Below, in pieces: positions 1-5,880 of a DNA stretch of 7,793 nt (position 1 is its first letter; the number at the start of each line of letters is the position of its first letter). The notes below the pieces were generated by a model, which worked only from the letters and a program-made list of their open reading frames with translations, ran no database searches and was not told the origin of the DNA. Source of the stretch: Clostridiales bacterium (GTDB taxonomy: Bacteria; Bacillota; Clostridia; Lutisporales; Lutisporaceae); NCBI GenBank assembly GCA_012842725.1, contig DUSG01000113.1, positions 1 through 7,793 on the forward strand, written 5' to 3'. The translations under genes were made by a program, and so were the position numbers.

Positions 1-71
1 AAATGCAAGCGCTATATTGGAGCAAAACGGATTGATGTAGAATATTGGATTTTGAAGTTAATTATACAATG
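1..71 (+). other. Probable 3' end of an upstream gene, frame undecided
   Basis: The window opens just before a strong terminator, so these bases probably hold the tail of a gene that starts outside it. Two plus-strand frames stay open from the edge for a useful distance. One runs from base 1 to a TGA at 70-72 and ends in EYWILKLIIQ, which would place the stop directly against the terminator stem. The other runs from base 2 to a TAG at 38-40 and ends in AILEQNGLM, leaving a more usual gap of about 30 bases. I recognise neither tail, so no product is assigned. Confidence 0.3.
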
Positions 72-118
72 AAAAGGGAAGCAAAATCCACATTTTGGAT
101 TTCGGCTTCTCTTTTTTT
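72..118 (+). terminator. Rho-independent terminator of the upstream gene
   Basis: A long two-part hairpin is followed by a run of T. The outer arm AAAAGGGAAGC (72-82) pairs with GCTTCTCTTTT (105-115), with one G-U pair. After a small internal bulge, AAATCC (84-89) pairs with GGATTT (97-102) around a 7-base loop. The T-tract runs from 112 to 118. The minus strand has no comparable T-run beyond the stem, so it should act mainly on plus-strand transcripts and insulate the following gene. Confidence 0.85.
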
Positions 119-135
119 ATTTTATAAGTTAGAAT
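107..135 (+). promoter_or_regulatory. Possible sigma-A type promoter for the coiled-coil anchor gene
   Basis: TAGAAT at 130-135 matches the consensus -10 box at five of six positions. Seventeen bases upstream, TTCTCT (107-112) is only a weak -35 match and lies within the terminator's 3' arm. The predicted start of transcription would be near 142, leaving a leader of about 60 bases before the gene at 206. The terminator just upstream implies a new promoter somewhere in this gap, but this particular assignment is tentative. Confidence 0.28.
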
Positions 136-154
136 CAAATTAAGTGAAAGGCAT

Positions 155-189
155 CTAAGGCTAACACTCTGGTTAAAAAGCCAGCTTAG
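155..189 (+). other. Small imperfect hairpin just upstream of a ribosome binding site
   Basis: CTAAG (155-159) can pair with CTTAG (185-189), and stacked inside it CTGG (169-172) can pair with CCAG (181-184), leaving an unpaired 9-base bulge on the 5' side. It ends one base before the ribosome binding site of the next gene (about 190-197). It could modestly affect translation or mean nothing; there is no homology or phylogenetic support. Confidence 0.2.
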
Positions 190-205
190 AAAGGAGATAG
201 GTTTT

Positions 206-730
206 ATGGCTGACACCGTTAGCAAAAGAGAAAGATTCATATGGGTTTCAGCGATTATCCTTATAATTACAATATTTATGGTTACAGTCAACAAATATGA
301 GACAACTTTAAATCTTATGAATGAAAGAGTTTCAGAATTGGAAGCTGAAAAAACAAACTGGATGCAAAGGGAAGCAAATTTAAACTCACAGGTCAAAGAT
401 CTTGTAAAACAGAAAGAGGAATATACCCGGATTATAGATAATTTCCCGTCAAATAACCCGGATATTATTGTGGGTTTGAAACTAAAAGGATTTGAAGGTA
501 CTGTGCAGGATATAATAAATGACTTGGTAAAACATGATGAATTGATTCCTTATAAAGGTGCATTAGGAGGGAAAATGGGTTTTTACAACGAGGATAAAAT
601 ATATGTACTCTCGGATAAATGGGTTTTTGCATATTTTGAAGATGGACACGCTTACGGATATATGCTGCTTAGTTATAGCATAGATAACAATAATATTTCA
701 TGGAAAGTGATTGATTCTTATATATTTTGA
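206..730 (+). CDS. Membrane-anchored coiled-coil protein of unknown function
   Basis: This 174-residue protein is not one I recognise. After a positively charged N-terminus (KRER at 7-10) comes one hydrophobic segment, about residues 11-28, best read as an uncleaved signal anchor with the rest outside the cell. Residues about 32-75 are rich in E, K, Q and spaced hydrophobics (LNLMNERVSELEAEK), which suggests a helical coiled coil that could dimerise. The last 90 residues form a compact, aromatic-rich domain with several likely beta strands (KIYVLSDKWVFAYFEDG) and no catalytic motif I can name. The start is supported by AAAGGAGA ending about 8 bases before the ATG. It lies 53 bases before the S41 lipoprotein peptidase gene, so the two may be co-transcribed and act on the same face of the membrane; that is inference from position only. 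An NTF2-like or other small extracytoplasmic fold is possible but unproven. Confidence 0.8.
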   Translation: MADTVSKRERFIWVSAIILIITIFMVTVNKYETTLNLMNERVSELEAEKTNWMQREANLNSQVKDLVKQKEEYTRIIDNFPSNNPDIIVGLKLKGFEGTVQDIINDLVKHDELIPYKGALGGKMGFYNEDKIYVLSDKWVFAYFEDGHAYGYMLLSYSIDNNNISWKVIDSYIF

Positions 731-756
731 GAGATAGAAGCAATTACTTCTATTTT
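731..756 (+). other. Weak hairpin between two genes, possible attenuator
   Basis: Immediately after the stop codon, TAGAAG (735-740) pairs with CTTCTA (747-752) around the loop CAATTA. The stem can extend to 731-756 using A-U and G-U pairs. The following TTTT is consumed by the extended stem and no T-tract lies beyond it, so this is at most a weak terminator or mRNA-end stabiliser between the anchor protein and the S41 gene. Confidence 0.3.
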
Positions 757-771
757 ACGTGAATTATTATG

Positions 772-778
772 AAGGGGG
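772..778 (+). promoter_or_regulatory. Ribosome binding site that fixes the S41 peptidase start
   Basis: AAGGGGG lies five bases before the ATG at 784. The in-frame ATG at 769 sits right beside this site and has only TTTTACGTGAATTATT upstream, with no Shine-Dalgarno match. The downstream ATG is therefore the better start and yields a normal lipoprotein signal peptide. Confidence 0.75.
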
Positions 779-783
779 CAGCG

Positions 784-2550
784 ATGATAGTGCAGGAGAA
801 AAGATACTGGAGGTTAGTTGCATTATATTGCTTTATCTTCATTTGCCTCAGTCTGGTGGGTTGTTCTCTGAAAGATAATTCTCAGCAATTAGGAAGAGAT
901 AAAGACCATGAGTTTGACCATGGAAGTGGTATACATTTTACCATTATCTCTGATAAAAAGATTCTGGACCTTGCTAAACTTTGTAAGGTATGGGGAGTAG
1001 TAAAGTATTATCATCCTATGGTTATAGCCGGAGATATCAATTGGGATTATGAACTCTTTCGCGTTATGCCTTCAATTTTAGAAGAAGATGCAGATGTTAA
1101 TTCAATTCTCTACCGGTGGGTGAGTTCTTTCAATAAAGGAGTTAATATTGAAGATATGCAGCAGCATTACCAGATTCCTGAAGATTCAATTCAGCTTAGG
1201 CCATCTACAGATTGGTGCAGGGACGAAAATTATCTGGGGAAAGATTTGAGCAATGAATTATCCAGTCTTTTAGATATTCGTATTCTTGATAGGAAGAATG
1301 CATATGTCAGTTTTAAGGATGATTCACCATACCAGTTTTTTGAAAATGAAAACCCTTATCCAAACATGAAGTTTGATGACACAGGCTACAGACTGCTAGG
1401 TTTATTTCGTTACTGGAATATTATAGAATATTATTATCCTTATAAAGAAATAATGGGAGAGGATTGGAATCAAGTATTGTTGGAGTTTATACCAGAGTTC
1501 ATAAATGGGTCGGATTATGAATCATATCTGATGACAATAGCAGAATTGACGACCAGAATACATGATTCTCATGTTATGTTATTGGATAAAAGTAGAAATT
1601 ATATATCTAAACGTTTTGGAATATATAGGATTCCTGTAACCTTCGTTAAAATTGGGGATCAGATAGTTGTGAATAAGGTATTCTCTAGTTGTGGACTTGA
1701 GCTAGGAGATATAATACTAAAAGTAGGCAATAAAGATATAAATGAGATATTAGAAGAAAGAAGAAAATACATATCCCAATCCAGAGAGGATACTGGAAGG
1801 CTTATTTATGATGATTTATTAAGGCTTCATGAAAAGAACACTGATGTTACTGTGCTCCGAGATGGAAAGATACTTGTTGTAAATGTTAAAGGCAGTCAAA
1901 AAGATATTAATTACAGGGTGGAGACTAAATCACAGGAGATGGAGAATGGAGAAATTTATTATATAAATGTTGGTTTCTTGAAAAAGGGTGACATTGATAA
2001 AATCATGAAAAGATATTGGAATACTAAAGGTTTAATATTAGATCTTAGAAACTACCCATCCACACCAATAGTTTATGAATTAGCAGAATACCTGATACCA
2101 ACTCAAAAAGAATTTATGAGAGTGTCGATTCCTAATCGTGCAGTACCGGGTGAGTTCTTTTATTCTATTCCCTTTGTATCAGGAAAACCAAAAAAAGAAA
2201 ATAACGAAATCTCCAACGATGATATATATAAGGGCAGATTAATGATTATAATAGATGAACGGACTATGAGCCAGGGAGAGACTACAGCCATGTCTCTCAG
2301 AAACGCACCTAACTCAGTTATTATTGGAAAGCCTTCAGCGGGAACCAATGGTGACTATCGTGAATTTTATCTTCCGGGGAATATAAGAACAACTATGAGC
2401 GGATTAGGTGTATTCTACCCCAATAAAGAAAGTATTCAAATAGTAGGGGTGCAACCAGATGTTTATGTTGAGCCTACTATAGAAGGAATCAAGGAGGGCA
2501 GAGACGAATTTATAGAAAAGGCAATCGAAATAATTAATGAAGGTATATAA
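784..2550 (+). CDS. S41-family (tail-specific/tricorn-like) serine peptidase, lipoprotein
   Basis: This 588-residue surface peptidase is predicted to cleave peptides or unfolded proteins outside the membrane. A type II signal peptide ends in the lipobox LVGC with the lipidated Cys at residue 27. Two related helical segments follow: LCKVWGVVKYYHPM (about 66-79) and LFRYWNIIEYYYPY (about 207-220). Each continues into a W-D/W-N stretch, so the N-terminal part carries an internal duplication, as I recall for this S41 subgroup. A His-containing motif IHDSHV (259-264), a PDZ-like region (about 285-370) and the S41 core come next. The core includes the strand GLILDLRN (416-423), the nucleophile motif ERTMSQGE with likely Ser496, IGKPSAG (514-520) and the tail motif IEGIKEGRDEF. 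The Lys of CtpA/Prc-type Ser-Lys dyads (TFGKG) is replaced by SAGTN. A Ser-His arrangement like tricorn and IRBP-type members is therefore more likely; that is inference. Substrate unknown. A decayed relative of this gene lies at 4573-4759. Confidence 0.9.
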   Translation: MIVQEKRYWRLVALYCFIFICLSLVGCSLKDNSQQLGRDKDHEFDHGSGIHFTIISDKKILDLAKLCKVWGVVKYYHPMVIAGDINWDYELFRVMPSILEEDADVNSILYRWVSSFNKGVNIEDMQQHYQIPEDSIQLRPSTDWCRDENYLGKDLSNELSSLLDIRILDRKNAYVSFKDDSPYQFFENENPYPNMKFDDTGYRLLGLFRYWNIIEYYYPYKEIMGEDWNQVLLEFIPEFINGSDYESYLMTIAELTTRIHDSHVMLLDKSRNYISKRFGIYRIPVTFVKIGDQIVVNKVFSSCGLELGDIILKVGNKDINEILEERRKYISQSREDTGRLIYDDLLRLHEKNTDVTVLRDGKILVVNVKGSQKDINYRVETKSQEMENGEIYYINVGFLKKGDIDKIMKRYWNTKGLILDLRNYPSTPIVYELAEYLIPTQKEFMRVSIPNRAVPGEFFYSIPFVSGKPKKENNEISNDDIYKGRLMIIIDERTMSQGETTAMSLRNAPNSVIIGKPSAGTNGDYREFYLPGNIRTTMSGLGVFYPNKESIQIVGVQPDVYVEPTIEGIKEGRDEFIEKAIEIINEGI

Positions 2551-2646
2551 AATGTAATTATCTTTTCTATATATTGAGTCATATAGTCTGAAAACATTAT
2601 TTAAAGTGGGAATTAAAATTAACTAAAATATTTTAAGGAGAATATT

Positions 2647-3531
2647 ATGCATGAAAAGAAAGAAAAAGGTATCTTGTCACCTCAAAATGGGATGAACATA
2701 TATCGTGGATGTTCTCACGGTTGTATTTATTGCGATTCAAGAAGCAAGTGCTATCAGATGGATCACGATTTTGAAGATATAGAAGTAAAGATAAATGCTG
2801 CTGAATTATTAGAAGATGCCTTGCGAAGAAAGAGAAAGAAATGCATGATAAGCACTGGAGCAATGAGCGATCCATATATTCATCTGGAAGAAAAAATAGG
2901 ACTCACAAGAAGATGTATTGAACTCATTTATAATTATGGCTTTGGATTAGCTATACAGACAAAATCGTCAAGAATTCTGAGGGATTTGGATTTGCTCAGA
3001 AAAATAAATGAAAAGACAAAGTGTGTGGTTCAAATGACTCTTACCACATATGATGAAGAGTTATGTAAAATAATCGAACCAAATGTCAGCACAACAAAAG
3101 AGCGTTTTGAGGTATTAAAGATAATGCGGGATAATGGAATACCTACAATTGTATGGTTAAGCCCTTTATTACCTTTCATCAATGATACAGAAGAGAATAT
3201 CCGGGGTATCCTGGATTATTGCATTGAGGCTAAAGTCCATGGAATAATCTGCTTCGGTATTGGATTGACACTCAGAGAGGGAAACAGAGAATACTTCTAT
3301 AAGAAGTTGGATGAGCATTTTCCGGGAATGAAAGAACGATATATTGAGAAGTATAAGTATTCATATATGGTATATAGCCCAAATAATCAAAAGTTGATGA
3401 ATATAGTAAAAGGCACATGTGAGTCTCTTGGTATTCTATGTGATGTCAAAGAGTGTTTTAACTATCTTCATACATTTGAGACTAAAAATGAGTATGAGCA
3501 GTTAAGGTTTCCTGGAATGGATAAACTGTAA
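2647..3531 (+). CDS. SPL-family (spore photoproduct lyase-like) radical SAM protein
   Basis: This 294-residue cytosolic protein should bind one [4Fe-4S] cluster through C22, C26 and C29 in GCSHGCIYCD and cleave S-adenosylmethionine to start a radical reaction. Further family landmarks match the COG1533/SPL group: STGAMSDPYIHLEEKIGLTR (69-88), TKSSRILRDLDLL (105-117), TLTTYDEELCKIIEPN (131-146) and WLSPLLPFIND (170-180). The C-terminus QLRFPGMDKL resembles the short tail of clostridial members. It lacks a SPASM or B12 domain. C265 and C270 near the end (CDVKEC) could be structural or bind metal. True SplB repairs thymine dimers in spores, but most members of this wider group have no known substrate, and I do not call it splB. 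AAGGAG six bases before the ATG supports the start. The 96-base gap after the S41 gene holds no clear terminator. Confidence 0.9.
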   Translation: MHEKKEKGILSPQNGMNIYRGCSHGCIYCDSRSKCYQMDHDFEDIEVKINAAELLEDALRRKRKKCMISTGAMSDPYIHLEEKIGLTRRCIELIYNYGFGLAIQTKSSRILRDLDLLRKINEKTKCVVQMTLTTYDEELCKIIEPNVSTTKERFEVLKIMRDNGIPTIVWLSPLLPFINDTEENIRGILDYCIEAKVHGIICFGIGLTLREGNREYFYKKLDEHFPGMKERYIEKYKYSYMVYSPNNQKLMNIVKGTCESLGILCDVKECFNYLHTFETKNEYEQLRFPGMDKL

Positions 3532-3579
3532 TCAAACAATACTAAAGGTTATGGTGTTGATTAGAGTGGGGGAAATAAA

Positions 3580-4644
3580 ATGAATAGATGCAATATTTCT
3601 AAAAGAGAAATGACTATATTTTTCGTGGTTACCTTTGGACTCACCATACTCATGGGGATTGTTATGGGAATTATATATACTGAGCATCCGGTAGATTATT
3701 TTGTATTATTGCAGATGTATTATCCAGACATGGGTGCGATTTTAGCTTTGATGTCAGATAAAGAAAGACGAAAAGACCTGCCCATAAAATTCTTTGGAAC
3801 CTACCTGTTTTTTTCGATTACTTCAGTTCTTTATCTTATATTACAGGTGGTTATTCTTAATAGAGATCTAACCAAACATATGGGTTATTGGATGATCATA
3901 GGAAGCATAACTCTGATTCTTATATATACATATGAAAGTGATGAAAAAATAAGTAATTACGGACTGAAGTTATCTGAAAACGGCAAGGACTCTTTTCGGT
4001 ATACTATTCTATTTATCATACTTTATATATTCAGACTAGCTACAACATTATATATACTGGGTAGTGAACGTATAGATATTATTGCCCCTCTTATAGATCC
4101 GGTAGTTTTGTTCAAGACTATTCTATTACCTTTAAACTTTTTTATCGCCATTATGCCTTTTTTAGGTGAAGAACTTGGTTGGAGGTATTTTTTGCAACCT
4201 ATACTTCAGAAAAAGATGGGCAAAAGGAAAGGAGTAATTCTTTTAGGGTTTATTTGGGGGATTTGGCACTTACCTGTAAACCTTTTCTACCATAGTCCAA
4301 AATTATCTCTTTATCCTGTATTGAATCAATTGATTGTTTGCATAAGCTATTCTGTTTTCCTAGGTCTTGTATATATGAAGACAGAAAATGTATGGGCTGT
4401 TTCATTAATTCATTATATAAATAATAATCTAGGTTCTATTATCTATAATGAAACAGAGGTAGTTGATTATGTTTTTAACTGGAAATCATTTTTATTAAAC
4501 TCAATATGTTTTTCTTTGATATATTTATCCTTCCTGTTGTCTAAAAATATAATGAGGATAAGGTTTCTTCCTCTTCCCAGGAATATCAGATTCCCGGAGA
4601 TTCGCTTTAAATCAGTCTATTACAAATGGTGCAAATTCAATTAA
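3580..4644 (+). CDS. CPBP (CAAX/Abi) family intramembrane glutamic protease
   Basis: This polytopic membrane protein of 354 residues carries all three CPBP motifs. They are EExxxR in FLGEELGWRYFLQP (E197, E198, R202), the second-motif histidine H230 in GFIWGIWHLP, and HxxxN in LIHYINNN (H278, N282). About eight hydrophobic segments are visible, and the catalytic motifs lie in the C-terminal half. An active glutamic protease is expected; in Gram-positive bacteria relatives process CAAX-like substrates or serve in bacteriocin immunity and peptide maturation, but nothing here identifies a substrate. GTGGGGGA upstream supports the ATG. The last membrane segment ends near residue 321. The basic tail beyond it (about 330-354, FLPLPRNIRFPEI and on) is unusual, and from L332 resembles the S41 peptidase segment LPGNIR...VFY. 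The tail therefore seems to be read from a decayed S41 gene. The stop codon lies in the loop of an inverted repeat. Confidence 0.9.
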   Translation: MNRCNISKREMTIFFVVTFGLTILMGIVMGIIYTEHPVDYFVLLQMYYPDMGAILALMSDKERRKDLPIKFFGTYLFFSITSVLYLILQVVILNRDLTKHMGYWMIIGSITLILIYTYESDEKISNYGLKLSENGKDSFRYTILFIILYIFRLATTLYILGSERIDIIAPLIDPVVLFKTILLPLNFFIAIMPFLGEELGWRYFLQPILQKKMGKRKGVILLGFIWGIWHLPVNLFYHSPKLSLYPVLNQLIVCISYSVFLGLVYMKTENVWAVSLIHYINNNLGSIIYNETEVVDYVFNWKSFLLNSICFSLIYLSFLLSKNIMRIRFLPLPRNIRFPEIRFKSVYYKWCKFN

Positions 4645-4759
4645 TAATTTGCAAGTCTTCGGTTGAAATTACTGGGATAAGAGTTATGGTGATTCTGATA
4701 TTGAAGGACATAGGGAAGGTAAAGACGAATTTATTGATGAGGTGGTATATATTTCATAA
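4573..4759 (+). pseudogene. Remnant of a second S41 peptidase gene (C-terminal end only)
   Basis: The region after the CPBP stop still encodes an S41 C-terminus in two frames. Frame one, 4653-4682, reads KSSVEITGIR, matching KESIQIVGVQ of the intact peptidase. After a frameshift and loss of about two codons near 4680, frame two, 4682-4759, reads SYGDSDIEGHREGKDEFI and then DEVVYIS-stop. The intact protein has VYVEPTIEGIKEGRDEFI there. By my hand count 32 of 45 bases agree between 4700-4744 and 2479-2523. Upstream, CTTCCCAGGAATATCAGA (4573-4590), inside the CPBP gene, agrees with 2371-2388 at 15 of 18 bases, and VYY (4615-4623) corresponds to VFY. Order and approximate spacing are kept. Nothing earlier in the CPBP gene looks S41-like, so most of this gene was lost. 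The first part (4573-4623) is less certain than the end. Confidence 0.8.
4630..4653. repeat. 24-base inverted repeat across the CPBP stop codon
   Basis: TGCAAATT (4630-4637) is perfectly repeated in inverted form as AATTTGCA (4646-4653), separated by the 8-base loop CAATTAAT. No T-tract follows, so it is a poor terminator. The TAA stop of the CPBP gene (4642-4644) lies in the loop and is followed at once by a second TAA using the right arm. In alignment to the intact S41 gene this block is about where the remnant carries roughly two dozen extra bases. Confidence 0.55.
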
Positions 4760-4762
4760 ATA

Positions 4763-4771
4763 TGATATAGT
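4763..4771 (+). promoter_or_regulatory. Candidate extended -10 promoter for the alpha/beta hydrolase gene
   Basis: TGATATAGT contains TATAGT (five of six consensus positions) preceded by the TGn of an extended -10 element. No good -35 box is seen at the usual distance, which extended -10 promoters can tolerate. Transcription would start near 4778, about 28 bases before the gene. It lies just after the S41 remnant's stop codon, so the hydrolase may have its own promoter. Confidence 0.35.
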
Positions 4772-4805
4772 AAAATAATCTCTAATATGTAAAGGGGATA
4801 AATAG

Positions 4806-5780
4806 ATGAAGAAGAAAAAAGCACTGACAATAATTGGAATAACATTGGGGCTTATTTTACTTATTGGTATAGTTGGCACTTGTTATTACATCGGAATGGC
4901 TGTTTTCAGCAATTCTATGCAATTGGTGGACAACGATAGCACAAGTTTTGAAAAAGCTGAAGATTATTTTAATAAAATTGGTTTTGATCTGGAAGGCTTC
5001 AAATCCAAATACAATATTGAGACAGTTCAAATAGAATCTTCATTTAATGGACATATGATTCCATTTGACCATATTACTGTGGACGGCAATAAGAATAAGG
5101 ACACCATTATAATGGTTCATGGCTTAGGGGGAAACCGATGGACAAATTATCCCATAGCCGATATGTTTCTGAAAAACGGATATAATGTGATTTCCTATGA
5201 CCAACGAAGCTCGGGAGAGAATACAGCACCATATACTACATTTGGCTATCTGGAAAGCTATGATCTGGGTGATTGTGTATCATATTTGATAGAAAATATA
5301 AGCCCAGATAAAAAAATAGGGATATGGGGAACATCATTCGGTGGAGCAACTGCTGGAATATATCTAGGATTAGATAAAGCAAATGAATATGTTGATTTTG
5401 CAATATTGGATTGCCCCATAAGCGACATGAGTTATATGCTTTCTACAGAGATGGAAGGAATGAATACCGGAATACCAATAGATTTTCTGATGTCCATGGG
5501 AAATATCGCAACTAAAATCAAACTTGGGTTCTCCTATGAAGATGCAAATGTCTGTAAACATACAGAAAAAACAAAGGTTCCATTACTGATTATAAATACA
5601 AAGGCAGATAAAGTAACTCCTTATTTTATGGGTGTAGATATATATAATTCCGTTAATCACGACAATAAGAAGATATTTACTGTTGAAGATAGTTCACACG
5701 CAGAAATTTTTTTTGATTACCCGGATGAATATGAGAGAAGTATTCTTGAGTTTATAAAAGAATTTGCTGCAGATAGGTAG
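4806..5780 (+). CDS. Membrane-anchored alpha/beta hydrolase (esterase/peptidase-like)
   Basis: This 324-residue protein begins with MKKKKA and a hydrophobic segment (about 6-32) that should act as an uncleaved anchor, putting the hydrolase domain outside the cell. The fold's landmarks appear in order: an oxyanion-hole strand IIMVHGLGGNRW (HG at 105-106), YDQRSSGEN (131-139), the nucleophile elbow WGTSFGG with Ser177, the acid in INTKADKVTP (Asp268) and the general base in EDSSHAEIF (His298). The triad is complete, so it is likely active, and the length is typical of clostridial anchored hydrolases of the serine-aminopeptidase-like S33/BAAT type. The substrate cannot be read from sequence; esters or acyl-peptides of the envelope are plausible. 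AAAGGGG eight bases before the ATG fixes the start. It follows the S41 remnant and precedes a hairpin at 5788-5814. Confidence 0.88.
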   Translation: MKKKKALTIIGITLGLILLIGIVGTCYYIGMAVFSNSMQLVDNDSTSFEKAEDYFNKIGFDLEGFKSKYNIETVQIESSFNGHMIPFDHITVDGNKNKDTIIMVHGLGGNRWTNYPIADMFLKNGYNVISYDQRSSGENTAPYTTFGYLESYDLGDCVSYLIENISPDKKIGIWGTSFGGATAGIYLGLDKANEYVDFAILDCPISDMSYMLSTEMEGMNTGIPIDFLMSMGNIATKIKLGFSYEDANVCKHTEKTKVPLLIINTKADKVTPYFMGVDIYNSVNHDNKKIFTVEDSSHAEIFFDYPDEYERSILEFIKEFAADR

Positions 5781-5787
5781 TGTGAAG

Positions 5788-5814
5788 ATAAAGCAGTACT
5801 AATGATTGCTTTAT
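5788..5814 (+). terminator. Possible weak terminator after the hydrolase gene
   Basis: ATAAAGCA (5788-5795) is perfectly complementary to TGCTTTAT (5807-5814), with an 11-base loop that can be shortened by a G-U and a U-A pair. It begins seven bases after the hydrolase stop codon, a typical terminator position. The T-rich part lies within the stem, and only TTCATC follows, so it may terminate poorly or simply protect the mRNA end. Confidence 0.38.
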
Positions 5815-5862
5815 TCATCATGCAGCGAGGATAGAAGATATAGATTATATAAAAACGCGAAT

Positions 5863-5871
5863 AAAGGGAGA
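5863..5871 (+). promoter_or_regulatory. Ribosome binding site fixing the start of the unknown 343-residue gene
   Basis: AAAGGGAGA lies nine bases before the ATG at 5881. The reading frame stays open upstream to a TTG at 5806, but that codon is inside the hairpin at 5788-5814 and has no ribosome binding site. The upstream extension also lacks the look of coding sequence. The ATG at 5881 is therefore chosen. Confidence 0.75.
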
Positions 5872-5880
5872 GATAATTTT

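Noticed and set aside
58..396. 112-residue minus-strand reading frame over the terminator and the anchor gene
   Set aside because: It would read through a terminator hairpin and oppose a gene with a good ribosome binding site. The protein is low-complexity and has no supporting signal.
769..783. Upstream in-frame ATG for the S41 peptidase (five extra residues)
   Set aside because: No ribosome binding site precedes it, and the AAGGGGG that would serve translation lies downstream of it, correctly placed for the ATG at 784.
2574..2600. Promoter-like TTGAGT and CATTAT before the radical SAM gene
   Set aside because: The spacer is only 15 bases and the -10 matches four of six positions; such pairs are common by chance in DNA this AT-rich.
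2647..3531. Calling the radical SAM gene splB (spore photoproduct lyase proper)
   Set aside because: Only the general SPL/COG1533 motifs are visible. The wider group has many members of unknown function, and the tail resembles those rather than SplB.
3550..3582. 10-codon ORF (MVLIRVGEIK) whose stop overlaps the CPBP start codon, a possible coupling leader peptide
   Set aside because: The only purine-rich stretch before it is two bases from its ATG, too close for initiation, and such a short ORF is expected by chance.
5802..5834. 10-codon ORF (MIALFIMQRG) in the gap after the hydrolase
   Set aside because: It has no ribosome binding site and starts within the hairpin at 5788-5814.
5806..5880. 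TTG start extending the unknown 343-residue protein by 25 residues
   Set aside because: The TTG is inside a perfect hairpin, lacks a ribosome binding site, and the ATG at 5881 has a good one.
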